Shown piece by piece: positions 1 through 8,675 of a stretch of DNA of 64,000 nucleotides; position 1 is the first letter of the stretch; every line of letters begins with the position of its first letter. Position numbers and translations under genes: made by a program. The notes beneath the pieces are model-generated. The model was given only the letters and a program-made list of their open reading frames with translations, ran no database searches and had not been told where the DNA came from. Origin of the DNA: PALSA-693 sp963780345 (lineage in GTDB: Bacteria; Actinomycetota; Acidimicrobiia; Acidimicrobiales; Palsa-688); NCBI GenBank assembly GCA_963780345.1, contig CAWABU010000004.1, forward strand, positions 1 through 64,000, written 5' to 3'.

Positions 1-106
1 GTGTCTGTCATGTGTTTACGGTGTTCGATGCGAGTTTTCCATGTGGCCCAATAGCTCCGCAGGGTGATGATTGTCTGCCGGTCCTGCTCGGCTTTCAGCG
101 CCGGCT

Positions 107-660
107 TCATCGCTGGTCCGGCAACCGCTCCACGGTGTCGTCAAGTTCAGACTCGGCCTCGTTACACTCTTTCTCCAAGTCTAACCAGCTGTCTCTCTTG
201 GCGGCGTCTTTATCCCCATCCTTGATCGCCGTTTTCGCGGTGTCGGCCTGGCGTAGAGTTGTACTTAGTAAGATTTCGTAACTTTTCTCTGAGATCAATG
301 ATAGCGTCCAGGTCCTTCTTCACAGCCCCCGCAAGCGTGCTTGATCCGAGAGAGACCATATAACTAGCCCGCCATTTCCTGACCTTGGAATGTAATTTTT
401 GTCAGTCCCTCGTAGTTCTTTTGTTGGGGCTTCGGGTCGGCGGACCTTCGGTACCTCGGACTCCGTCTCTTCAGCGGACGGAGTCGGGACCACTTCTTTT
501 TCCTTGGCCTTCTTCGCGGCCTCCACCTCTTGGGCCTTCTTCCCGGCCTCCTCCTGCTTGGTCTTCTTGAGCTGCGCGGCCTCCTCTCTTTCCTTCTTTT
601 TCCGCAAGGCCTCCGCCCTCTCCCGCTCCTTCTTGGTCTTGGGCCTGGACTTGGCCTTAG
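107..660 (-). pseudogene. decayed or frameshifted Lys/Glu-rich coiled-coil C-terminal region
   Basis: Two or three minus-strand frames carry pieces that read best as one broken protein. The part from about 660 to 320 is very rich in Lys, Glu and Ala, as in a charged linker or coiled coil, and ends in a stop at 320. A different frame from about 355 to 290 reads a heptad-like stretch, and a third frame from 298 to 107 continues with more charged helix before a stop. It lies directly downstream of the LQRTAGN open frame, so it may be the tail of that protein after single-base shifts. No enzyme domain is visible, and the true ends are uncertain. Confidence 0.4.
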
Positions 661-881
661 CTCCCTTCTCCCCTGCGTGCTGGTAGCGGCAGTGGGAGGC
701 CCACGAAGCCGAGCCCTTGCAGGGCCGCGGTCACAGCCTTGTTGCCTGCGGTCCGCTGTAAGTGAAGCAGCGCAGTTACATCGGGACGGCCCGGCCGATC
801 AGCGTGCGATCGCCGCGAGGGACTGGGACTGTCGCCAACCTGTTGGCGCAGACCCTGCTTCATATCCACGGCCCTACCCAT
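657..881 (-). CDS. LQRTAGN-motif protein N-terminus (eCIS-associated type), probably frameshifted
   Basis: A 74-residue open frame starts at ATG 881. Near residues 41-55 it carries the motif LQRTAGNKAVTAALQ. This LQRxAGNxAV signature is known near the N-terminus of many actinobacterial DUF4157-like and extracellular contractile injection system (eCIS) associated proteins. The frame ends in a low-complexity Gly/Leu/Pro stretch, which is where a +1 or -1 shift would join it to the Lys-rich frame downstream. No DUF4157 metallopeptidase HExxH motif is visible. I infer a truncated or frameshifted cargo-like protein; no sheath, tube or baseplate gene is in this window. Confidence 0.5.
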   Translation of the reverse strand: MGRAVDMKQGLRQQVGDSPSPSRRSHADRPGRPDVTALLHLQRTAGNKAVTAALQGLGFVGLPLPLPARRGEGS

Positions 882-1273
882 TCCTGTCAGAGATGATGGT
901 TTTCATCCCAACCCCCAACCGTGATGGTAACAGCAGCCGAATGACGAAGCAGACCGTCACCTTCTCGACCGGAAACCTACGGGGCGCGGCGCGAGGAGTC
1001 TACCCATCGCAGCATCGGTGCCCGATAAACCGTCCACGGAGGCAGAAGCGTTTGCCCCATGAGGCAAGACGCCCGTATGCCAGTGGACAACTGTCTTCGG
1101 CGTCTGGAAGGCACCGGGGACTTTTGGAGACGCCGCCGCAGGGCGTGACCGAGTCACTCTTCCGCAGATACAACAGCACGAACGAGCAGTGGCCGTCCGG
1201 GGGTGCCGCCGGACGATCGGCGACCTTACGAATCAAACGCACTGCTGGCTTGGCATCCTGGGGCCCGCGGCGC

Positions 1274-1430
1274 CTAGACGAAGGTGATCTTCTTGTCGGA
1301 GAACTCGCCGATCTCCTTGGGGTCCAGATTTCCCCCTGATCGTTTCACTGACAGGTGTCAGCACCAGGGAAACGTCGTGTGCTCCCCAGATCCGCGGGCC
1401 AACATGACGTGCGACATCCCACAGGAGCAA
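1274..1430 (-). pseudogene. C-terminal fragment of an unrecognised protein
   Basis: A minus-strand frame from about 1430 changes frame near 1340 into a well-formed 18-residue tail, NLDPKEIGEFSDKKITFV, ending in TAG at 1274. The tail looks like a true protein C-terminus, but I cannot name the family. The remainder of 885-1273 shows no credible gene. Confidence 0.25.
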
Positions 1431-1943
1431 GACCGCTCCAGTTCACGGGAGAAAGTGCCTATGGCTGGAACCGAGCCTCAGAGAGACGGCAGGGACTTTG
1501 CCCTCGTTCCCGCCGCCGGGCTGGTGGTGCTCGCTGCGTCACGGCCGGCCCGACCAGGGCCGTACCTGCCGCCGCCTCCGTGGCTGCGTAAAGGGCGGCC
1601 CCAGCCCGGCGCCCGACGGAGCCCGATCGGCAGATGCCGGCGCTGCGGCGCGCAGATCAAACCAAACCGTTCAGGCTGACGACTGCGCACGTCGACAAAG
1701 GTGCCCGATTCGTCGGCCCGGTGGATGTGCCGTGGTGACCAGCGTGTCCCTCGACACGACAACAGTGGTGTCAGCGACGCTGGCGTCCGTTTGATCCAGC
1801 CAGACGAACGCTACGCGTGAGAAAGATCGGTAGATGGTGGACGCTGGGACGATGGAGCGACATCGACCGGACGGCGTCGTCGACGATCCCCGCCTTCTCG
1901 ACGGACTGACACTCGCTGCTTCCCCTGACAGTCAGGAGTTCAC
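1431..1943. other. no recognisable gene
   Basis: Open frames exist on both strands but are typical GC-rich shadows with Arg/Pro/Gly-rich translations and no family resemblance. The ribosome-binding site of the nitroreductase (AGGAG at 1933-1937) closes this stretch. Confidence 0.5.
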
Positions 1944-2604
1944 ATGACGGCACCGTTCGACCTCGCTCAGACCGACAAGCTCCTGACGACCCACGCGTTC
2001 GGTGCGCAAGCGCCTTGACCTGCTCTCGCCCATCGACCTCGACGAGATCCAGCAGTGCGTCGAGATCGCCTGCCAGGCGACGAACGGCGGCAACATCCAG
2101 GACTGGCGCTGGATCATCGTCTACGCCATTGTGCCAAGCGCGGCCACGCTGGCCGAGCTCTATCGCCGGGCGGCGACGCCCTACTTGGCGGGAACCAGGA
2201 AGTCGCTCGCCGAGCGCCATGTCACGGACAGGGACGCCATGCTCGATTCCGCCGAGCACCTCGTCAAGATCCTCGCCGAGGTCCCGGTGCACATCGTGCC
2301 GTGCATCTACGGCAGGCCTGAGAACATGGACGTGTTCAATCTCGCCACCTGGTACGGCCGCATCTTTCCCGCTGTGTGGAACCTGATCCTGGCGCTTCGG
2401 AGCCGCGGCTACGGAACGACGCTGACGACACTGCACCTCCAGTTCGAGTCCGAGGCAGCCCAGGCGCTCGGCATCCCGGACCATTTCGTCCATCAGGCCG
2501 CGGTGCTGCCGGTCGCTCGCTATACAGGAGACGACTTCAAGCCTGGACGCCGGCGGCCGGTCAACGAGGTCACGTACTGGGACGGGTGGGGCGCCAGCCG
2601 ATAA
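1944..2604 (+). CDS. nitroreductase-family protein, one frameshift near 1990
   Basis: ATG 1944 is preceded by AGGAG at good spacing. Its frame reads MTAPFDLAQTDKLLTT, then shifts near 1990 into the frame that encodes VRKRLDLLSP and the rest of the protein. FMN-dependent nitroreductases reduce nitro compounds, quinones or flavins with NAD(P)H. The family's N-terminal Arg-rich FMN-contact segment (RSVRKRLDL) and the NGGNIQDWRW block, equivalent to the usual PTGSNGQNW, are visible. The C-terminal half carries the helix seen in nitroreductases of acyl-CoA-degrading actinobacteria. Total length, about 219 residues, is normal once the shift is repaired. It has no obvious operon partner. Confidence 0.75.
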
Positions 2605-2764
2605 CCCGGGCATGACTCCGATCTCTCGCGGTTCTGACAGAGTCCACAATCACCCGAAATCCCCCGTTAGAAGGGGTTGTCGGAAGGGAAACCCCAACAA
2701 TACTCGATTCCGAGCCGCGGCCACGGACCTCTTGCTTCCGGCCACTTGAGCAGGACTCTTACTG

Positions 2765-2805
2765 AGCGGAGGACGGGATGCGAACCCGCGACCCTCACCT
2801 TGGCA
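2765..2805 (-). tRNA. 3' half of a tRNA-Gly(GCC) gene, probable attachment-site scar
   Basis: Read on the minus strand, the segment runs from the anticodon region (GCC) through the 3' side of the anticodon stem, a five-pair T stem and the acceptor strand CCTCCGC. The T loop reads TTCGCAT where the family has TTCGAAT. The 5' half of the gene, including the D arm and a matching GCGGAGG, is absent. Such half-tRNA duplicates are left when an integrative element recombines into a tRNA 3' end. It cannot be a functional tRNA. Confidence 0.55.
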
Positions 2806-2940
2806 CGATGAATCCGCCGCGTCGCTGACCAGGGCAAAAGCGCGAGGAATCGGCTCTGATGAAGGCTTTTGGTTGTTGTCACTTGCCATCGTCTGCGGGC
2901 ACTTCTCGACCTTCCGCGGACTTCCCGCGGACTCAATGCC

Positions 2941-3860
2941 CTATAGGGGGCCCGCTGAAATCGCCGCCGATGACCGACCGCTTGATCGGTCGTCCAACTT
3001 CCGTGTGCAGGCCGCGGCCCGTGCCGGACTGGCGACAACCGAGTTCAGGTCGGCCGTGTCGGCGCCGCTCATTCGCCACGGCGTGGGGATTGGGCGAGCG
3101 CACTCCGACGCCGCATCCTGGTTTTGATCTTCCACGACGCCAGGTGAGCGGAGCGCGTGTGCCCAGCTGAGTGCCATGGCCGTGTTCAGGGCGATTCCCG
3201 TGGCGATGACCGTCTCGTCGATCACCATGCGGTTGGAGTGGTTTGGTGCCGGGTGGGCCACGCCGGGTGGGGCCGCGCCGAGGAGCGCCATCGACCCGCG
3301 CACCTGCTGGGGGATGTAGGACCAGTTGTCGAACGCCATAACTGGGGACGGCATGCGGACCACTCGTACCGGGCCGATCAGGCTCTGGGCCACGGCGAGG
3401 GTGCGATCGACGGCTCCGGCGTCGTTGACGGTCACCGGAAAGTACTTGTCCTCGATCAGGTCGACCTCGGCTAGGCAACCGTGGGCCGCGGCGACGTGCT
3501 CGGCCACCTTGCGCATGCCCGCGATAACCCGGTCCCCGCGACTCGTCGGAGACCGCACGGATGGTGCCGTCGCAGGTCACCGACTCGGGAATGACGTTGA
3601 ACGCGGTACCGGCCTCGATCCGGGTGACGGTGACCACGGCCGGGTCGAATGCCGGCACCACCCGGGTCACCATGGACTGGAGGGCGGTGACGATCTCGCA
3701 GGCCACCGGCACCGGATCGGTGGCGTCGTGCGGCATCGAGGCATGACCACCCCGGCCGATCACCTTGATCTGAAACTCGTCAGAGCAAGCCAGCATGACC
3801 CCAGGCCGGCAGGCCACCAGCCCCGACGGGAGGACCGAAATGACGTGGATGGCGAACGCC
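2941..3860 (-). pseudogene. M20-family amidohydrolase, N-terminus lost and frameshifted
   Basis: The frame upstream of 3558 encodes the family's LPSGLVACRPG, GRGGHASMPH and FNVIPESVTCDGTIR segments, which form the dimerisation domain and its surroundings in hippurate or indole-acetyl-amino-acid hydrolases. Near 3550 the reading shifts to the frame ending at 2941, which holds the C-terminal catalytic half (MAFDNWSYIPQQ, HSNRMVIDE). The N-terminal metal-binding region is missing: sequence identity stops at about 3860, where an IstB relic begins on the other strand. Family enzymes hydrolyse N-acyl amino acids using two metal ions. This copy should be dead. Confidence 0.75.
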
Positions 3861-3861
3861 C

Positions 3862-4113
3862 CAGGTCGTCAACCGGCGTTACGAGAACCGCTCGGCCACG
3901 ATCGTAACGACCAATCGTGGCCTGACGTCATCAGCCGAACTGTTCGGCGGCGACAGCGTGGTCGCCGCCGCCATCCTGGACCGCCTCCTCGACGGCGCCG
4001 CCGTCGTCAACATCAAAGGACCCTCCTGGCGGCTTCGTGAGCACCAGGCCCTCACCCAGCCGATCGGGGACCTCAACGACCCACCCGACAAAGACCGGAA
4101 ACGACGTGGCTAA
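3862..4113 (+). pseudogene. IstB C-terminal fragment, IS21 family
   Basis: The frame QVVNRRYENRS through TIVTTNRGL and FGGDSVVAAAILDRLL to the stop TAA at 4111 matches the end of IstB, the AAA+ helper ATPase of IS21-family transposition. The Walker motifs and the whole IstA gene are missing. The fragment abuts the truncated M20 gene, and the family's terminal repeats follow it, so it is the right end of an IS21-type element whose left part has been deleted. Confidence 0.8.
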
Positions 4114-4138
4114 CCTCATACCCGGAGCACAACCCCAG

Positions 4139-4260
4139 CGCGAGTTTCAGTGAGCGAAAACCGCGAGTTTCAGTGAGCGGCGACATCGGTACCCCTGGGC
4201 GCCCTAACTGGCCGCTGGTGCTGCTCTGACAGTTTGGGGCTACCACTGACATTCTGGGTC
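4139..4260. repeat. IS21-type right end with short direct repeats
   Basis: Two exact copies of CGCGAGTTTCAGTGAGCG lie at 4139-4156 and 4162-4179. They are followed by two related motifs of the form CTGACA(G)TTTGGG and CTGACATTCTGGG at about 4206-4260. Multiple short repeats at the ends are a known feature of IS21-family elements and bind the transposase. Position just after IstB supports the assignment. Confidence 0.55.
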
Positions 4261-5364
4261 GTCAGCTCGGAAGTGCCTTCCAGGGGTGGCTGAATCGCCC
4301 AGCGCGGCACCTATGAGCTAGAGCAGATGCGGGATCTGGGGATGCTCGGACCGAGCATTCCCGGACGCATCCCGGCCTGTGAGCGGGCAGCGCGGATCGC
4401 GCCAGTTATGTCGCGGCTTCGCAGTCCCCCTCCTGTGGCGAACGGCGTCGTTATGTCGCGGTCCCGCATGACTTGGCGAACGCGAGGCACACCCAGCCGA
4501 GGGTGCGTTCATGAGTCTGTCTATAGGCGGGATTCTGTTTCGGCACTTCTCTGACCTGCGTCGACGCGCCGGAAAGGGCCTCTGACCTGCGTCTATGGCT
4601 GTCCTACTCGGTTCCAGGATGTTCTCTGTTTGTCGCTGGTATGTGTCGTGAATGTGTCGTGGGCCGAGTGGCAAGGGAGTGGCGGCCGGGAATCCTGAAA
4701 CCCAGGGGAGGGGCTGTGGATAACTCTGCCGCCCGGGAAGGAGCCCTCCCGACACCAGGCCCTGGCCGCAGCCGGGGCGAGCGGGGCGGCCGCACGCTTC
4801 CGACGTGATGGCTGCTCGGAGACGTTATACCCCAGGGAGCGCCCAAACTCCCGAGGGGGCCGGCGTCGCCGGGCCGTAGTACCCGTCGGGGTGGTCGTCC
4901 TGGCCGGCCACCGCCCTGTTGCGGTACCAGCGCTCCTCGATACCCGCCCCGCGAGTCGCCGGCCACGACCGGCTGGGCGTGTAGAGGGGCTATGAGGTCC
5001 GGCAGTCGTTTGGCCAAGGTTGTTCCGACCAACGTGACCGTCGTTGAGGGGCGGGCGGCGCCCTCTAGTACCCCTACACTGGCCCGAGCACCGGGGGTCC
5101 CACTCGCCACGGTGAGTGCCTGGAACCGGGAGGGGTGGAAGGTCCTTTTCGTCCTCTTCGAGCCGGGCAAGGGACCTCCACCTCGCGCTCGACTTCCCAC
5201 GCTTGGTGAACCCCCCCTGGGAGGGCCCGCTTCAGCCCTCCGGTGCCCCGTCAGGACCGGACCAGTTACCGTCACGCCTCCGCGCTACACGGGGATCAGG
5301 CCCGAGACGGTGTCCTCGGCGGCCGCCACGGGCGCCATCGTCGGGACGTAGGTGTGACGTCGAC
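4261..5364. other. 1.1 kb without a recognisable gene
   Basis: Long open frames occur on both strands (for example 4604-5275 minus), but translations are Gly/Pro/Arg-rich, lack conserved motifs and disagree between strands. I see no RNA gene or repeat array here. Confidence 0.5.
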
Positions 5365-6336
5365 CTAGAGTCCGCTCGCAAAGGTTTGCGCCACTATGAC
5401 TTGGGATGTCGTGCCTTGCGTGGGGATGTTGACCGAGCAGGTCTGGAAGGCGAACCCGCCGACAGTTCTGACCTGAGACCAGTCGATGCAGAGGTTGTTA
5501 CCACCGAAGTTGACACCCGAGACGGCAAAACCGGCGACGGCCTGTTGCGTGACGCAGTTGTTGCCCGGGGGACAGAAGAACGTCACGGCGATGGTGTCAG
5601 TGGACGCGAAGCTGGTGGAGTCGGAGCAATCGAGCGTCGGTATGGCGGCGCACATCGCCGGTCCGATGCTGCCCCCGCTGAGCACCGCCGCAAAATCGTC
5701 TCCCGAGTAGCTCACGGTCATGGTGGTGAGGCACTTAAAGCTGATGCTGGCCGTGGTGGGGTCGACGGCTTCGGTGACGGTGCCTGTCTGGGTACCGTCC
5801 ACGCAGGCGCTGCCCACGACACCTCCAGCGGGGCCTTGCGGTCCAGTCGCTCCTGCCGGTCCTTGCTGCCCTGTCGCCCCCGCGGGACCAGCCGGTCCAG
5901 TCGCTCCTTGCGGCCCCGCATCACCGGTGGCCCCCGCCGGCCCAGTCGCTCCTGCAGCTCCCGCCTGTCCGGTATCGCCGGTCAGCCCTATTGGACCCGC
6001 CGGACCGGCAGGCCCCGCGGCGCCGGTGGCACCTGTCGACCCAACGGGACCAGCAGGCCCAGCCGCACCCTTGGCACCAGCCGGCCCAGCTGCTCCGGTA
6101 GCACCCGCGGGACCAGCAGCACCCGCCGGACCCGGCGTTCCAGCCTGGTTCCAGGAAATCGCCGTGGTGCCCCTCGGGCAGACCGACCCGGCATCCTGGA
6201 GCACGAACACGTGAGACCCGTTCACCTCGGCGTTGGTCCAACAGCCGTGGATGACCCCTGACGCATCCACGGGCGTCGGAGTGGAAGCGGTGGCCGCGAC
6301 GGCGGAACCTCCCCCCGCCAGTGCCAATGCCGCCAC
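5365..6336 (-). CDS. secreted collagen-like (Gly-X-Y repeat) protein
   Basis: The frame opens with a hydrophobic Ala/Leu/Gly stretch ending SAVAAT, consistent with a signal peptide. GTG 6336 is the first usable start; basic residues just upstream in frame suggest the real start may be slightly earlier. After a short Cys-containing head there are about 38 Gly-X-Y triplets (residues 64-176) rich in GPAGATG, as in bacterial collagen-like proteins. A Cys-rich C-terminal domain of about 145 residues follows, with three or more potential disulfides. Such proteins are surface or exported, and the tail may drive trimerisation. No anchor (LPXTG or membrane helix) is visible. Flanking genes give no functional hint. 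Confidence 0.75.
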   Translation of the reverse strand: MAALALAGGGSAVAATASTPTPVDASGVIHGCWTNAEVNGSHVFVLQDAGSVCPRGTTAISWNQAGTPGPAGAAGPAGATGAAGPAGAKGAAGPAGPVGSTGATGAAGPAGPAGPIGLTGDTGQAGAAGATGPAGATGDAGPQGATGPAGPAGATGQQGPAGATGPQGPAGGVVGSACVDGTQTGTVTEAVDPTTASISFKCLTTMTVSYSGDDFAAVLSGGSIGPAMCAAIPTLDCSDSTSFASTDTIAVTFFCPPGNNCVTQQAVAGFAVSGVNFGGNNLCIDWSQVRTVGGFAFQTCSVNIPTQGTTSQVIVAQTFASGL

Positions 6337-6609
6337 GGTCCCAATGACAATGCGCGTCCTCAGTAATTAGTCTCCCATTCCAGAGTCTTGGATATACAGA
6401 ACCGAGGCGACGTCGCGACGGGATAATCCGTCGTGATATCGAACCTCCCCTCCTGGCACCGAACCTCGCCTTGGTCCCAGCGGCCCAACATAGAGGCACA
6501 GCAGGCCGGTTCACAAGGGGACCGGAACCCGGTGCGTTGGAAACTGCGGTACGACAGCGACCCACGACGGGTGGTGTGACCGAGCATCTGGTTTAAGCCC
6601 ACTCCCGCC

Positions 6610-6789
6610 GACCATAAGTCCCTCCTGTCCTCATACCCGGAGAAGTTCGTCCCTCCATACACCGGCTCGGAGGGTTGGCTCGCTATCTACTTCGATCGGC
6701 AAAACCTCGACTGGGCACAGGTGACGGAGCTGATTGAGGACAGCTACCGCCAGATGGCTCCGAAACGAGCCCTAAGGGGTTCTCGATGA
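6610..6789 (+). pseudogene. MmcQ/YjbR-family C-terminal fragment
   Basis: A 59-codon frame without a start ends in TGA at 6787. It carries the family's FVPPYTGSEGWLAIYFD and WAQVTELIEDSYRQMAPKR, which is the end of the small double-wing MmcQ/YjbR (DUF419) proteins, normally about 120 residues. The first half is absent. The preceding 6337-6609 has no gene I recognise. Confidence 0.7.
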
Positions 6790-7019
6790 CAGAAGCAGCT
6801 GAGCTGGACCCGCCGCGATGGCTTGGAGGTGCCGAAGGTGGCCCCTATTTGCGACATCACGATTCCCGAACAACCGCCCCAGACCGCCGGGTCGGCGAGA
6901 TGCCTCCCGCTGCCGCCTGGCGGGGCTCACACTGCTTTGCGAAGCATCCCAGAATTGTTGATCGGGACCTGGAACGAGCCAGCGGCGGTGGGCCGCGTTG
7001 GTGACGGTTGCAGTTTGGG

Positions 7020-7403
7020 CTAACCAGTCCTGGCACCGGACGTTGGTCGTGGCCGTGCCGGTTGGACAGCTAGAACGAATGCTTCTCGGAAATGGCCGTG
7101 GGTGGGGGTGCGGGAGGTGTATCGGACGGTGGCGGTCAGGCAGTCGTCGGGGATGGTGATCGTGCCGGTGGGATGTTGCCGGCCGTAGCGGTGGAGCAGG
7201 TCGACTAGAGCGCCCCGCTGGCGGTCGGCCAGGGCAAGGGTGGCCACCGCGATGGGATCGTCGTCTTCTGCCAGGATCAGGCCGCCGGGCCGGGACGGGG
7301 TGGAGGGCCGCCAGCCGGCGACTTGGAACGTTTCGGTTCTGGAGTGTTTTGCTTTGAACCTTATGTGCAGCACGCTCGCGCTGCGGCCCTCCGACCTGCG
7401 CAT
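7020..7403 (-). pseudogene. ATP-dependent DNA ligase C-terminal fragment (LigC/LigD-like)
   Basis: The frame reads AGWRPSTPSRPGGLILAEDD, then ADRQRGALVDLL and PTHGHFREAFVLAVQP. This resembles the OB-fold and tail of short actinobacterial ATP-dependent DNA ligases. The adenylation domain with its KxDG lysine, which should lie upstream on the minus strand, is missing beyond 7403. About 115 residues remain of a protein normally over 300. It is isolated, with no Ku or polymerase gene nearby. Confidence 0.55.
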
Positions 7404-7665
7404 CTACCTGGGCGACATGTCATCCACGAGGTCCCAGGCGATGGCGGGATGGGTGTCAGCGACGGTTGACCCTCAGCGGAGGACGCGCCAGATCGGCCGA
7501 TAACGCGCTCGATGACCGGTCGCGTGCGCTGCATTCTGAACGGCAGTTTGAGCGGCTGGCAACAGTGTGTTAGCGGAGGCGCCTGCAGCGACGGTGGTTG
7601 GCTTAGGTGCTTGGAGTCGCACCCGACCGGGCAGGTCACCGGGCGGGGTATATGCGACTCCGGCC

Positions 7666-8604
7666 TTACTCCGTCCGACCTGCGGCGTTACCGTTGGTGG
7701 TTCCTCTTTCAGACGGCCGGTTGCTGAGTTGCCTGCGGGCGTGGTTGGTGAGCGCCTGGGCGGCGGGGCTAGTGGGTCCTTGCTGGGAGCGCCAGGAGAG
7801 GCGAGCTCGCAGCTCGGGACGGGTGATTTTCAGGGCGTGGACGTCGGGGGCGTAGGTGTCGGCGGCGGCGTGGGTGATGATCGCGATCCCGAGTCCTTGG
7901 GCGGCGAGGGCGACGAGCGTCCGGGGGTCTGAGGCCTGAAAAGCGATGCGGGGCGTAAACCCTGCGGTGGCGCATGCCTGTTCGAGGCGTAGACGCAGTC
8001 CGCTGCCGCGCGGGAGGCTGATCAGCGGCTGGTCTTTGAGCTTGCCGAGCCCGATCGCGGTCTGGGTCGCCAGGGGGTGGTCAGGGCTGACGGCGGCGAC
8101 TAGTGGCTCGTCGGCGACGATCTGGGTGTCGATGCCGGCGGGTTGGCGGTCGGTGTCACCGACCAGCCCAAGGTCGATCAGGCCGTCTTGGAGTGCGGTG
8201 ATGATCTGGTCTGAGCTGTCTTCGAGCAGCGCGATCTCGACATCTGGGTGCTGGTGGTGGAAGCCGGCCAGTAGGCGCGGCAGGTTCACGGCAGGCGACG
8301 CCACAGATGGGACGGTGGCGACGGTCACGTGGCCGCGCAGTAACCCGGCGAGCTGGTCGACAGCGTCGCTGACCGCCGCCACGGCCGTGAGGGCGGCGCG
8401 GGCATGCGGGAGCACGGCGGCACCAACCGCGGTCGGGCGCACGCCGGCGGGTGAGCGGTCCACCAGGGTCTGGCCGAGCTCTGTCTCGAGCTGGCGGACC
8501 TGAGCAGACACCCAGGGCTGGGCGACGTGCAGACGGGCGGCGGCCCTGGTGAAGCTCTGCTCTTCGACGACAGTGAGAAGGTACTGAAGCTGGCGCAGCT
8601 CCAT
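7666..8604 (-). CDS. LysR-family transcriptional regulator
   Basis: This intact 312-residue protein starts at ATG 8604. Residues 1-60 form the winged helix-turn-helix (MELRQLQYLLTVVEE, SFTRAAARLHVAQPWVS) and about 90-290 the periplasmic-binding-like effector domain (TVATVPSVASPAVNLPRLL, GLGIAIITH). It is divergent from the esterase gene at 8676, with 71 bp between them containing a short palindrome. The usual LysR logic, inferred here, is that it represses itself and activates the divergent gene when a small effector is bound. The last 25 residues are Arg/Ser-rich and atypical. Confidence 0.9.
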   Translation of the reverse strand: MELRQLQYLLTVVEEQSFTRAAARLHVAQPWVSAQVRQLETELGQTLVDRSPAGVRPTAVGAAVLPHARAALTAVAAVSDAVDQLAGLLRGHVTVATVPSVASPAVNLPRLLAGFHHQHPDVEIALLEDSSDQIITALQDGLIDLGLVGDTDRQPAGIDTQIVADEPLVAAVSPDHPLATQTAIGLGKLKDQPLISLPRGSGLRLRLEQACATAGFTPRIAFQASDPRTLVALAAQGLGIAIITHAAADTYAPDVHALKITRPELRARLSWRSQQGPTSPAAQALTNHARRQLSNRPSERGTTNGNAAGRTE

Positions 8605-8623
8605 AACGGATCACTCTAACGCC

Positions 8624-8636
8624 TATCTCAGATAGA
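8624..8636. promoter_or_regulatory. candidate LysR operator
   Basis: CTATCT-C-AGATAG is a perfect palindrome with 6-bp arms, midway between the divergent LysR and esterase starts. LysR proteins bind interrupted dyads of this kind. There is no direct proof of binding. Confidence 0.5.
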
Positions 8637-8675
8637 TCTTTGACTTATGGGCTTGTTGGTCCGATCCTGGTAAGC

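Noticed and set aside
5720..6261. Long plus-strand frames antisense to the collagen-like gene, also Gly/Pro-rich
   Set aside because: They mirror the Gly-X-Y repeats on the opposite strand; only the minus frame has a signal peptide and a sensible Cys-rich tail.
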